This document shows, piece by piece, positions 25,187-32,240 of a stretch of DNA of 64,000 nt. The DNA comes from Desulfomonile tiedjei (GTDB lineage Bacteria; Desulfobacterota; Desulfomonilia; Desulfomonilales; Desulfomonilaceae), in the NCBI GenBank assembly GCA_016212925.1, contig JACRDF010000043.1, positions 133,198 to 197,197 on the forward strand. Direction: 5' to 3'. The translations under genes were made by a program, and so were the position numbers. The notes under the pieces are model-generated. The model saw only the letters and a list, made by a program, of their open reading frames with translations. It did not search any database and was not told the DNA's origin. Every line of letters begins with the position of its first letter. Within the stretch, counting starts at the first letter, position 1.

Positions 25187-25870
25187 ATGACATTGATTGA
25201 ACAGATTTCCGCCATACCATTGTTCGAAGGTTTGCCTCCGGATCAACAAGGCGATCTGGCTAACATTGCCGTGAGCAAACCATTCTCGCGCGGTCAGACG
25301 GTTTTTTCGGAAGGTGAGCCCGGAATCGGGTTCTACGTGGTATCAACAGGCCGGGTCAAGATTTTCAAACTTTCGGCCGAGGGCAAGGAGCAGATCCTGC
25401 ACATCTTCGGCCCTGGTGAACCTTTCGGTGAAGTCCCGGTTTTCGAGGGTCGCCGTTTTCCCGCACACGCGGTAGCTCTCGAAGACAGCCGTTTCTTGTT
25501 CTTTCCCAGACCTGCGTTCATGGACCTGATCAAGAGGAATCCGTCCGTCGCGCTGAACATGCTGGCGATTCTCTCCAGACGCCTGCGCAGATTCACGGTG
25601 CTGGTGGACAACCTATCCCTGAAAGAAGTCCCGGGAAGACTTGCAGCTCACTTGCTCTACCTTAGCGAAAGGCAAAAGGGCGCGGATGAAGTCAGCCTGG
25701 ACCTGCCCAAGGGCCAGCTCGCAGGTTTTCTGGGCACAATACCTGAAACGTTCTCCCGCATTCTTGCTAAAATGGTCAAGCAGGAACTAATAACAGTCGA
25801 TGGACCGCGCATAAAAATCCTGGACAAGGATGGCTTGTCCGACCTTGCCGAGGGAATAACCCGCCTGTGA
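25187..25870 (+). CDS. Crp/Fnr family regulator (HcpR/DNR-like)
   Basis: 227 residues from the ATG at 25187 (MTLIEQISAIPLFEGLPPDQ). The cyclic-nucleotide-like sensor fold (GEPGIGFYVVSTGRVKIFKLS, PGEPFGEVPVFEG) is followed by a dimer helix and a winged helix with the recognition segment GTIPETFSRILAKM (E, S, R contacts for TTGA half sites). There are no clustered cysteines for an Fe-S sensor, so NO sensing through haem is possible, as in DNR/HcpR relatives. Location within the hcp/qNor cluster plus the shared palindrome make it the probable regulator of that cluster. Confidence 0.92.
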   Translation: MTLIEQISAIPLFEGLPPDQQGDLANIAVSKPFSRGQTVFSEGEPGIGFYVVSTGRVKIFKLSAEGKEQILHIFGPGEPFGEVPVFEGRRFPAHAVALEDSRFLFFPRPAFMDLIKRNPSVALNMLAILSRRLRRFTVLVDNLSLKEVPGRLAAHLLYLSERQKGADEVSLDLPKGQLAGFLGTIPETFSRILAKMVKQELITVDGPRIKILDKDGLSDLAEGITRL

Positions 25871-25890
25871 GGGGCCTTTTAGGATTTGAG

Positions 25891-26703
25891 ATGCCTGCAA
25901 GAGCTTGTAAAGAACGGCTCTCTGAGCTGTACCGGACTTACAACCGCCGGGAATTCGTGCATCCGGACCCGTTGGAATTCCTTTACGATTATGAGGATTT
26001 GCACGACCGCGAAATTGTGGGCCTCATTGCCTCGTGCCTCGCGTACGGAAACGTGCGTCAAATACTGAAAAGCGTCAAATCGGTCCTTGATCGCATGGAA
26101 TCCCCGCAGAGTTTTTTAGAGAAAAAGTCCAAAGAACTGCTAATCGACACGTTTAAGGACTTCAAGCACCGGTTCACCACAGGTCTGGAACTTGCGACAA
26201 TGTTGTACGGCGTCAAAAGAGTCGTGGAGCGCCATGGATCGCTCTGCAGTTGTTTCGCGAAGAGCTTGAGAGAGGAAGACGAGACAATTGTTCCGGCTCT
26301 TTGCGTATTCGTGAAGGAGCTTTCTGCGGTCTTCGACGGAAGGCCTCGAAGTCTGCTGCCGTCGCCTGAGGCCGGCAGCGCGTGTAAGAGGTTTAATCTT
26401 TTCATGCGCTGGATGGTCCGAAAGGATGCAGTGGACCCCGGAGGATGGGACTGTGTCCCGGCCTCGAAACTGGTGGTGCCGCTGGATGTGCACATGTACC
26501 GGATCAGCTCCGCGCTCGGATTCACAAAACGGAAACAGGCCGATTTGCGAACCGCGTTCGAGATCACAGCGGCGTTCAGGCAAATCGCTCCGGAAGACCC
26601 CGTGCGTTATGATTTTTGCCTCACACGGCTTGGGATCAGGGACGATTTGAGCCCAGCGGACTTTCTTGAATCGTGTAAGTTAGCTCCAGGCTCCCCCACT
26701 TAA
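25891..26703 (+). CDS. TIGR02757/DUF2400 family protein
   Basis: 270 residues from the ATG at 25891; a GTG at 25867 that overlaps the regulator stop is an alternative. The family pattern is clear: HPDPLEFLYDYEDLHDREIVGLIASCLAYGNV, then RWMVRKDAVDPGGWD and LVVPLDVHMYRISSALGFTKRKQAD. The fold is distantly like helix-hairpin-helix DNA glycosylases, but no activity is established. It runs directly after the Crp/Fnr gene, perhaps cotranscribed. Confidence 0.88.
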   Translation: MPARACKERLSELYRTYNRREFVHPDPLEFLYDYEDLHDREIVGLIASCLAYGNVRQILKSVKSVLDRMESPQSFLEKKSKELLIDTFKDFKHRFTTGLELATMLYGVKRVVERHGSLCSCFAKSLREEDETIVPALCVFVKELSAVFDGRPRSLLPSPEAGSACKRFNLFMRWMVRKDAVDPGGWDCVPASKLVVPLDVHMYRISSALGFTKRKQADLRTAFEITAAFRQIAPEDPVRYDFCLTRLGIRDDLSPADFLESCKLAPGSPT

Positions 26704-26739
26704 TCAGTCAACCTTGATCAGTCCAATGGAGGTTCTTCG

Positions 26740-27144
26740 ATGTCGGTCGTCATAGGTTTTCTCAAGGCATTGGCGGGTATTTGTGACACTAAACCCCTGG
26801 ACCCGGACCATTGGGAATTAAACGGCAACCAGGTCCTGGTGAAGATCAGAGAAATCCCGGAACTGCAAAGTCCGGGAGGAGCCGTCTATCTTCAAGGAAA
26901 GGGTCTTGTTTCGCCCGTTCTCATAGTCCGAGGTGATGGCGGTAATTATCATTGCTTTTCCAATCGTTGCACTCATATGGGCCGTAGGCTTGACCCGGTG
27001 AAAGGAAAACCTGAGATCCGATGCTGCAGTGTGGGGCACTCCACCTTCGACTATCAAGGCAATAAAATGCGAGGACCGGCAAAGAAATCGGTTCAGACAT
27101 ATGACTGTCACGTGGAAAATAACGACTTAGTGATAATGATCTGA
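26740..27144 (+). CDS. Rieske [2Fe-2S] protein, small and soluble
   Basis: 134 residues, SD TGGAGG. Rieske motifs CTHMGRRL and CCSVGHSTFDYQG supply the C-x-H and C-x2-H ligands. A ~50-residue N-terminal region without signal peptide or membrane helix precedes the fold, so this is a cytoplasmic ferredoxin-like Rieske protein rather than a bc1 subunit. No oxygenase or reductase gene is adjacent; electron partner unknown. Confidence 0.88.
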   Translation: MSVVIGFLKALAGICDTKPLDPDHWELNGNQVLVKIREIPELQSPGGAVYLQGKGLVSPVLIVRGDGGNYHCFSNRCTHMGRRLDPVKGKPEIRCCSVGHSTFDYQGNKMRGPAKKSVQTYDCHVENNDLVIMI

Positions 27145-27726
27145 ATTGAAGCCTGGGTGGCACGGACCTGGGCTCCGCCAGGTCCGTGCCGGCGTTTTGG
27201 GAAAACAGTAAGGTTGTCCCCCGCATTGAACACCAAATTGAAAAGCGAGCCGATGGTAAGGTGAAGCTGAGAATCTGCCGAGTTATCTTGGCCATAAACT
27301 GAGAGGAAGCACGGACCTGGTAAGACCCAGGTCCGTGGCACCCAATACAGAAGGCATCTCTTGACAAAAGGGGCTACTGTAGCGGTTCTCGAAAGTAATC
27401 ACGGATTGATTTGCGGGTGCCACTGCCGGGTTCATCTTGACTCGCCCCGTAATTTGCGGCGGCCAATAGGCCGCCCTACGTTTGTAGTCCCAGGCTTGGT
27501 GTCATCTCCCGTAGGGCGGCCTATTGGCCGCCGTTGACCCAGGCGCCACTGTGGGTTCATTCCGCGAAAACTTTTGAGAATCACTATAGTTGTTCTCAAA
27601 AGGTTTTCCGGAACGAGGTTGTCCCGCGTTGGCGGGAAAACCTCAAATTAATCCGTGTTTAATTTCCAGTAACTACTATAACAAGGTGCTGCTAAGACAG
27701 CATTGGGACTGTCTTGAAGTTCTGGT
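27145..27726. other. Gene-free stretch with several inverted repeats
   Basis: No convincing gene. Hairpins seen: 27159-27190 (GGCACGGACCTGG / CCAGGTCCGTGCC), 27310-27337 (CACGGACCTGG / CCAGGTCCGTG) and an inverted pair with 23-bp arms at 27458-27480 and 27510-27532 built on GGCGGCCAATAGGCCGCC. All are of the dispersed palindrome type common in this window. Confidence 0.7.
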
Positions 27727-27825
27727 TTACTTGGATTCTTTGTCCTCGGTCTTCACTGTTTTGGTTCCCTTCTTAGTTGAAGACAGACAACCGCACCCGC
27801 ATTTATCCTGCTCCTTTTCACTCAT
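27727..27825 (-). CDS. 32-residue cysteine-rich peptide (CGCGC)
   Basis: ATG at 27825 with a textbook SD (GAGGAGGTGATAAG). The product begins MSEKEQDKCGCGCLSS and continues Lys/Thr-rich to SK and a TAA stop. The C-G-C-G-C cluster could bind one soft-metal ion. It is the last gene of the ArsR-led operon at 28880-27727, whose other members also carry vicinal cysteines, suggesting a metal-related role (inference). Too short for family assignment. Confidence 0.6.
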   Translation of the reverse strand: MSEKEQDKCGCGCLSSTKKGTKTVKTEDKESK

Positions 27826-27854
27826 TCTTATCACCTCCTCTCTATCCGGAGTAA

Positions 27855-28043
27855 TCACTTCTCTTTACTTTCCTTGAGGCGCTCTTCCACCCCTGCTAGT
27901 TCCTTGTTCAATTGGTCCCTGTAATTATCCAACCATTCCAATTCCTCTTTTGAAGAGAAGAAACGGCGGAAAGGGGGACGGCAGCAGCCACAAGTGCATC
28001 CCCCTATGCTTGAGGACCCATGCCATGATCCTGGTTGACACAT
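27855..28043 (-). CDS. Small protein with N-terminal cysteine cluster and coiled coil
   Basis: 62 residues, ATG with SD GAGGTGAC. The N-terminus has C2 and the cluster GGCTCGCCRPPFRRFF; the rest is an amphipathic helix (SKEELEWLDNYRDQL then NKELAGVEERLKE). Similar short proteins with this kind of helix are often found beside ArsR genes and metal-cluster ATPases in anaerobes. It lies downstream of arsR on the same strand; likely a metal-binding accessory, function not established. Confidence 0.65.
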   Translation of the reverse strand: MCQPGSWHGSSSIGGCTCGCCRPPFRRFFSSKEELEWLDNYRDQLNKELAGVEERLKESKEK

Positions 28044-28132
28044 TCTCAGTCACCTCACTTTCCAGTAAAGGCCGGCCGCTGAGGTCCTTGGGGGACTCTC
28101 ATTCACCGCGTGTGCGGCCTTGAATGTTAGCG

Positions 28133-28393
28133 TTACAACCCCAATGCTGCCTTAGCAATATCTTGCCTGAGTAACTCGGATGTCTTGAAATGAAGCGTCA
28201 AGGTTTTCCTCTGAGCTTGGTAGATGATCGCACCCATGAGACCTGCTTCCGCGAGGGTCCGTATGCACTCCCAAGGGAACTCGCCACTGATATCTCTATC
28301 GGGCGCGTGAGGTGCTATGCGCTCTTTGGCAATTTGTTTGACAAGATCCTGAATTTCCAGGGATTCCCCAGCAGGATTCGCGTTCGTTTCCAT
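28133..28393 (-). pseudogene. Remnant of an acyl-CoA dehydrogenase N-terminus
   Basis: Residues 14-55 (DLVKQIAKERIAPHAPDRD then FPWECIRTLAEAGLMGAI) match the helical N-terminal domain of acyl-CoA dehydrogenases, but the frame then changes to unrelated sequence and stops after 86 residues, with no FAD-binding or C-terminal domain. Read as a truncated relic lying between arsR and the small cysteine-rich genes. A functional full-length homologue is at 55421-56587. Confidence 0.6.
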
Positions 28394-28451
28394 GGTGACC
28401 TCCAGTCCAGTTAAGTTATTAAGTATATGCTAAACCACCGACGAAAAAAAA

Positions 28452-28880
28452 TTATGCCTTTTCTCTCACCTTTTCCATACGGGTCCGTACCCTTCGCAGT
28501 TCTTCTTCAAGCTCCTGTTCCAGTTTCTTCAGGTATGCCAGATCTTCGTCGCTTGAACCGACTTCCTGGGCCACAGTCTGCTCCACTGCCCGGCAACTGT
28601 CTTCGCAGCCGCAACGGCAAACATCGGAAATCAGATCTCGACATTGCTCCAGCGCTAACGGGTCCACTTCGTACGGTATCCAGAAACCTTTCCGTTGGCT
28701 TCGAACCAATCCGGCGTGTCTGAGGATCTTGAGATGCTGGGACACCGCTGAGGGGGTTATGCCCAGAATCTGCGCCATCTCATTCACGCCCAAGGGTCCC
28801 CGCTGTTTTAGGATATCGATAATCCTGATACGGGATTCAACGCCAAGGACTTTGAACAGTTCAGCTTCCTTGTGGCACAT
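28452..28880 (-). CDS. ArsR/SmtB family regulator with C-terminal cysteine cluster
   Basis: 142 residues. The winged helix is clear: LFKVLGVESRIRIIDIL, GVNEMAQILGITPSAVSQHL recognition helix, KILRHAGLVRSQRKG wing. A VCRCGCEDSC cluster after the DNA-binding domain is a likely metal-sensing site, and a C-terminal coiled coil (YLKKLEQELEEELRRVRTRM) follows. A perfect 9-4-9 palindrome covers its own -10 region (28891-28912), so it probably represses itself and the downstream small genes. Confidence 0.93.
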   Translation of the reverse strand: MCHKEAELFKVLGVESRIRIIDILKQRGPLGVNEMAQILGITPSAVSQHLKILRHAGLVRSQRKGFWIPYEVDPLALEQCRDLISDVCRCGCEDSCRAVEQTVAQEVGSSDEDLAYLKKLEQELEEELRRVRTRMEKVREKA

Positions 28881-28890
28881 GGGAACCTCA

Positions 28891-28912
28891 TAATTTAGTG
28901 TCTACTAAATTA
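28891..28912. promoter_or_regulatory. ArsR operator, perfect 9-4-9 inverted repeat
   Basis: TAATTTAGT (28891-28899), 4-base spacer GTCT, ACTAAATTA (28904-28912). It ends 10 bp from the arsR start codon and overlaps the -10 box, so binding would block transcription. Confidence 0.8.
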
Positions 28913-28936
28913 CTTCATGAGTCCAGCCCATGTCAA
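28907..28936 (-). promoter_or_regulatory. Promoter of the first ArsR operon
   Basis: On the minus strand: -35 TTGACA (28936-28931), 18-bp spacer, -10 TAATTT (28912-28907). The -10 lies within the operator palindrome. Confidence 0.65.
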
Positions 28937-29017
28937 GAGAATTTTTTTGGCCGACGGTAATAGTGTCAGTGGGAGGAGCGAAGCAATCTTCTCTGGTGGG
29001 ACCCCACATTATAGCAG

Positions 29018-29304
29018 TCGCCACAATTTTTGACCTTTTGCACAGCCCGCGCTCTAAGTGTACCGGTGGCGGCCAGAGCCTGCCCCGGACCGCGATCCGG
29101 GGTCCCTCCCGGCCCGAACTAGTTGATTTGTATCCGAAAAATGTGCCGGCACGGAGAAACTGTCTCAAAACTGACGGTTTCGCGACCTCATCGGTAGGGG
29201 CGGTTCGTGAACCGCCCGAAATCAGGGCGCTTCTCGAAGCGCCCCTACCCGGAAATACGTTCGTTTTAGGTTTTTGAGACAGTCTCCGGAGGCCGGCACC
29301 TACC
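29018..29304. repeat. Dispersed repeat interrupted by a MITE
   Basis: Same unit as 59070-59224 (conserved stretches GCCCGCGCTCTAAG, GAGCCTGCCCCGGACCGCG, GTTGATTTGTATCCG, GTGCCGGCACGG, GCCGGCACCTAC). At 29 kb the unit is split by 131 bp plus a 4-bp duplication (element 29156-29286); removing these restores a ~152-bp unit like the 155-bp copy at 59 kb. Confidence 0.85.
29156..29286. mobile_element. 131-bp MITE flanked by CGGA target duplication
   Basis: Ends GAAACTGTCTCAAAA and TTTTGAGACAGTCTC are near-perfect terminal inverted repeats. CGGA precedes (29152-29155) and follows (29287-29290). The core has two palindromes, GGGGCGGTTCGTGAACCGCC and GGGCGCTTCTCGAAGCGCCC. No coding capacity, so it must be moved by a transposase encoded elsewhere. 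The empty target is preserved in the sister repeat at 59208-59211. Confidence 0.9.
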
Positions 29305-29360
29305 AATTTCCAATAGGCGCATGTCGTAATCGGACACTATCTTTGGCACTTGGTATAAAA

Positions 29361-29417
29361 GGTGGGACAGGCTTCCAGCCTGTCTATTGGAATGACCGGC
29401 AGGGTGCCGGTCCCACC
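29361..29417. repeat. 57-bp dispersed palindrome, copy 1
   Basis: Ends GGTGGGAC / GTCCCACC with inner hairpins ACAGGCTTCCAGCCTGT and GACCGGCAGGGTGCCGGTC. Copies of exactly 57 bp are at 42362-42418 and, inverted, at 62120-62176; an expanded 83-bp relative is at 33167-33249. Confidence 0.85.
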
Positions 29418-29515
29418 AAAGAATGAAGATTGCTTCGCTCCGCTTTCCACCCGGGCCACAATGCCGGTATTGGGGCGCTGGCTACCGAATGGTTCCATCC
29501 GCGCACAAATTACTC

Positions 29516-29544
29516 TTGACAGACAATTAAGAACATCTCATAAA
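29516..29544 (+). promoter_or_regulatory. Promoter of the selenoprotein operon
   Basis: -35 TTGACA (29516-29521), 17-bp spacer, -10 CATAAA (29539-29544), about 50 bp before the ArsR start. The -10 is the left arm of an inverted repeat (29539-29564), an arrangement suited to ArsR repression. Confidence 0.65.
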
Positions 29545-29564
29545 TATATCAATGGTCATTTATG
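29539..29564. promoter_or_regulatory. Putative ArsR operator, CATAAAT-N12-ATTTATG
   Basis: Seven-base perfect arms CATAAAT and ATTTATG with a 12-base spacer, overlapping the -10 box and start site of the operon; the spacing resembles classical ArsR/SmtB operators. Confidence 0.6.
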
Positions 29565-29593
29565 TATTAATTAGGTGAACGCGCCGGAAGAGA

Positions 29594-29944
29594 GTGGGAG
29601 AGGAAGCATTGCCCCCCAAAGAAAAAAACAACCCCCCGGTCTTCAATGGAAACCTCGGCGCCGTGGCCTTTGTCGGAAAGAGCCTCTCGGACGAAAACCG
29701 TCTTAGAATCCTTTTGTCTTTGGGAAACGGCAGGAAGACGGTTTCAACCATTGTGGAGGAGATGAATCTCTCCCAACCCCTGGTGTCCCACCACCTAAAG
29801 GAGCTGAGACGCTGCCTCCTTGTGAAAGTGGAGCGCAAAGGTCTGTTCGTGTACTACGAGATAGCCGACAAGAGAATCATGGACATAGTTAGGCAACTTG
29901 CGAACCTGGCAACGGATCTGCTGTCCAAAAGGGACACTTTCTAG
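29594..29944 (+). CDS. ArsR family regulator heading the selenoprotein operon
   Basis: 116 residues from a GTG with GGAAGAG upstream; a TTG at 29609 with GAGAGGAAG is an alternative start. The winged helix includes GKSLSDENRLRILLSL, the recognition helix LSQPLVSHHLKEL and the wing VKVERKGLFVYYEI. No cysteine cluster for metal binding is obvious apart from one Cys in RRCLLV, so its inducer may be redox-related rather than a metal. It is the first of five closely spaced genes (gaps of 12-34 bp) ending with the selenoproteins. Confidence 0.92.
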   Translation: MGEEALPPKEKNNPPVFNGNLGAVAFVGKSLSDENRLRILLSLGNGRKTVSTIVEEMNLSQPLVSHHLKELRRCLLVKVERKGLFVYYEIADKRIMDIVRQLANLATDLLSKRDTF

Positions 29945-29961
29945 CCTTTGGGGAAGAACAC

Positions 29962-30144
29962 ATGAGTAAGAGCACAATTCAACAACTCGTCGAATCCATG
30001 GATCCACGTGACGCGGCGCAGGAAATCGCCGATGCCGCGAAGAAACTGTTTCCCCTTCTGGGCGAAGAAGCACTCCGCGACTTCTTGGGGAAGCTCATCG
30101 AGGACAAGGGCCGGGACAAGGTCGCGGGCCTGGTCCACTTATGA
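29962..30144 (+). CDS. Small helical protein in the selenoprotein operon
   Basis: 60 residues (MSKSTIQQLVESMDPRDAAQ ... KLFPLLGEEALRDFLGKLI). Predicted all-helical and acidic, with no cysteine and no membrane segment. Not recognised. It lies 17 bp after arsR and 12 bp before the next gene, so the reading frame is credible by context. Possibly a regulator-interacting peptide; no direct evidence. Confidence 0.6.
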   Translation: MSKSTIQQLVESMDPRDAAQEIADAAKKLFPLLGEEALRDFLGKLIEDKGRDKVAGLVHL

Positions 30145-30156
30145 CTGGCCACATGC

Positions 30157-30417
30157 ATGGACGAAGGTGTCGATCCAACAGCAATGTGCCGGAGTTTAGT
30201 GGAAAAAATCAGTCAGTCGGAGCAACTGCGATCGGTTACAGATCCGGAGATCCTGGTCCTGTTCGAGGACTGGCTGGAAGAACTGGAAAACGAGGCGGTA
30301 ACGATAATCAAGCGTCGAGGCATCGTTACGCCCAAAGACCTTTCAAGTGAGCTGGGTTTATCGGAATCCGGCTCCATGTTCCTCATCACGAAGCTCAAGA
30401 GAGACGGCAAGATTTGA
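30157..30417 (+). CDS. Small winged-helix-like protein in the selenoprotein operon
   Basis: 86 residues. The second half (LENEAVTIIKRRGIVTPKDL, SSELGLSESGSMFLITKLKR) has the helix-turn-helix pattern of a winged-helix domain that stops before the wing. One Cys at residue 11. It could be a second DNA-binding component or a partner of the ArsR protein. The stop is 34 bp before the rhodanese-DsbD gene. Function not established. Confidence 0.6.
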   Translation: MDEGVDPTAMCRSLVEKISQSEQLRSVTDPEILVLFEDWLEELENEAVTIIKRRGIVTPKDLSSELGLSESGSMFLITKLKRDGKI

Positions 30418-30451
30418 ACAGCGAATTGATCTGGTGAAATTGGAGGGCAAG

Positions 30452-32212
30452 ATGGCATTTGAAGTGAACCGGAAAAGACTTTGGCTCCCCCTCCTAGCGA
30501 TCACGATTACCGTAGGAGTCCTCTGGTTCACAAACGGTGCGGTGACGCCAAAGGAACCAAGCTGGGACGATGTTGTTGCCGAATCCAGAGAAGGCGGCTA
30601 TCGACTCATAAATGTCGATGAACTCAGACAACGCTATGAGGCGGACCCTCAGGGCACTTTACTGGTAGATACCCGCCAAGAGTGGGAATTCGCTATGGGC
30701 CACATCAAGGGGGCAATAAACTTCCCTATGGAACCCACGGCGTGGTCAAGATGGTGGAAAAAAGGTGAACTGGCAGCGGCACTCGGCCCTGACAAGAATC
30801 GTTTCATCGTATTCTACTGAGCAGGCCTCACATGAGTCCGCAGTGACTCTGCCGCCCGGGTGGCGGTGCAACTCGGTTACAAGAACGTATATCGTGATGC
30901 AAAGGGATTTCCCGAGTGGAAGGCAGCAGGCCTTCCCACTCAAAGCGTCCCGGTCAATCAGGCCAGATCCGTCTCGGAGCCGAAAGGCGCCGGTCCGCTG
31001 TACGGTTGGGCAATGCTCTGGACTTTGTTGGGAGTGTTCGCCGGCGGGCTGGCTCTCAACCTGACCCCGTGTGTGTATCCCTTGATTCCCATCACGGTCT
31101 CATATTTCGGCGGCAGGGCCGATCAGGGTCGCGGAAAACTGGCGGTTCACGGTTTGTTGTACCTCGGCGGTCTATCCGTGACGAACTCGGTGCTGGGCGC
31201 AGTGGCGGCTCTTACGGGGAGCCTGATGGGAGCTGCGCTTCAGAGCCCCATCGTGTTGGTGGTTGTCGCCGGTGTCCTGATTTTCTTCTCCACAAGCCTC
31301 TTTGGATTTTGGGAATTACAACTTCCCCAGAGTCTTACGAGCGCAGCATCCAAGTCTTACGCAGGATACTTTGGCACGTTGTTCATGGGCTTGACCCTCG
31401 GTGTGGTGGCAGCCCCGTGTTTGGGGCCTTTCGTATTGGGTTTGCTCACCTGGGTGGCAAGTATGGGAAGCCCCTGGTTGGGCTTTCTCATCTTCTTCAC
31501 ACTCAGCCTGGGTTTGGGCATACCGCTCTTTTTCCTGGCCATGTTCTCAGGGAGCCTGGAAAAGCTCCCCGGCTCCGGTGAGTGGATGCTCTGGGTAAGA
31601 AAGTTGATGGGATGGGTATTGGTCGGGATGGCTGCCTATTTTGTCAGGCCTCTTTTGCCGTCCCATGTCGGTGTTCTTGTGCTGGCAGGAGTGGCTCTGG
31701 CAGCAGGGTTGCACCTGGGATGGATCGCGAGTACCCACGCCGGTTTTAAGGCGTTCGGAGTAGTGAGAAACGTTGTCGGGGTAACCGGTCTGGTTGTGGG
31801 CGTATTCCTCATCGGTTCATTGCTGAAGGTCGGGCCTGGAGTCTCGTGGCAACCGTATTCCGATGAAGTAATGGAACAAGCCCGAAAGTCTCATAAGCCG
31901 GTGATCGTGGATTTCTCCGCCGCATGGTGTACGCCGTGCCGCGAGCTTGAGGACATTACCTTTCGTGATCCGGGAGTGGTGAAACAGGCTCAGGACAACT
32001 TCGTCATGGTCAAGGTTGACCTGACAACAAACGGAAACCCCTCGTACGAAAAACTGGTGACAAAGCATGCTGTCAAAGGGGTTCCGACGGTAGTTTTCTT
32101 TGACGGTCAGGGCCGCGAGCGTAATGACCTTCGATTGAATGGCTTCATCCCTGCGGATCAGTTCCTGAGCAGAATGACCGAAGCCAGGCAATCCTCGGAG
32201 TCGGGTTCGTAG
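30452..32212 (+). CDS. Selenoprotein: rhodanese-DsbD-thioredoxin fusion with two UGA codons
   Basis: One frame of 586 residues from the ATG at 30452 (SD GGAGGG), read through UGA at 30818-30820 (residue 123) and 30833-30835 (residue 128). Residues 10-31 form a membrane anchor and ~40-160 a rhodanese domain (LLVDTRQEWEFAMGHIKGAI). The active-site stretch reads VFY-U-AGLT-U-VRSDSAARVA, where homologues have Cys at both U positions. Residues ~185-430 form a DsbD-type electron-transfer membrane domain (NLTPCVYPLIP, AAPCLGPFVLG), and the C-terminus is a thioredoxin fold with CTPC (493-496). It would pass reducing power from the cytoplasm across the membrane to an external selenol sulfur-transfer site. 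Calling UGA as stop splits it into two false genes. Hairpins follow both UGAs. Confidence 0.88.
30834..30870 (+). promoter_or_regulatory. Two adjacent SECIS-like hairpins
   Basis: Hairpin 1: GAGTC (30834-30838), loop CGCAGT, GACTC (30845-30849), starting 14 nt after the first UGA. Hairpin 2: TGCCGCC (30850-30856), loop CGGGT, GGCGG-T-GCA (30862-30870, one bulged T), starting 15 nt after the second UGA. Bacterial SECIS elements are short hairpins placed about 11-20 nt after UGA with G/U in the apical loop, as here. Confidence 0.65.
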
Positions 32213-32240
32213 AAATCTGTGAGATAGAAGGGAAAGAATC

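Noticed and set aside
30452..30820. Separate short rhodanese gene ending at the first UGA, with an independent DsbD gene downstream
   Set aside because: The stop falls exactly on the catalytic cysteine codon and the same frame continues with the conserved rhodanese end (SDSAARVAVQLGYKNVY), so read-through as selenocysteine explains both parts better.
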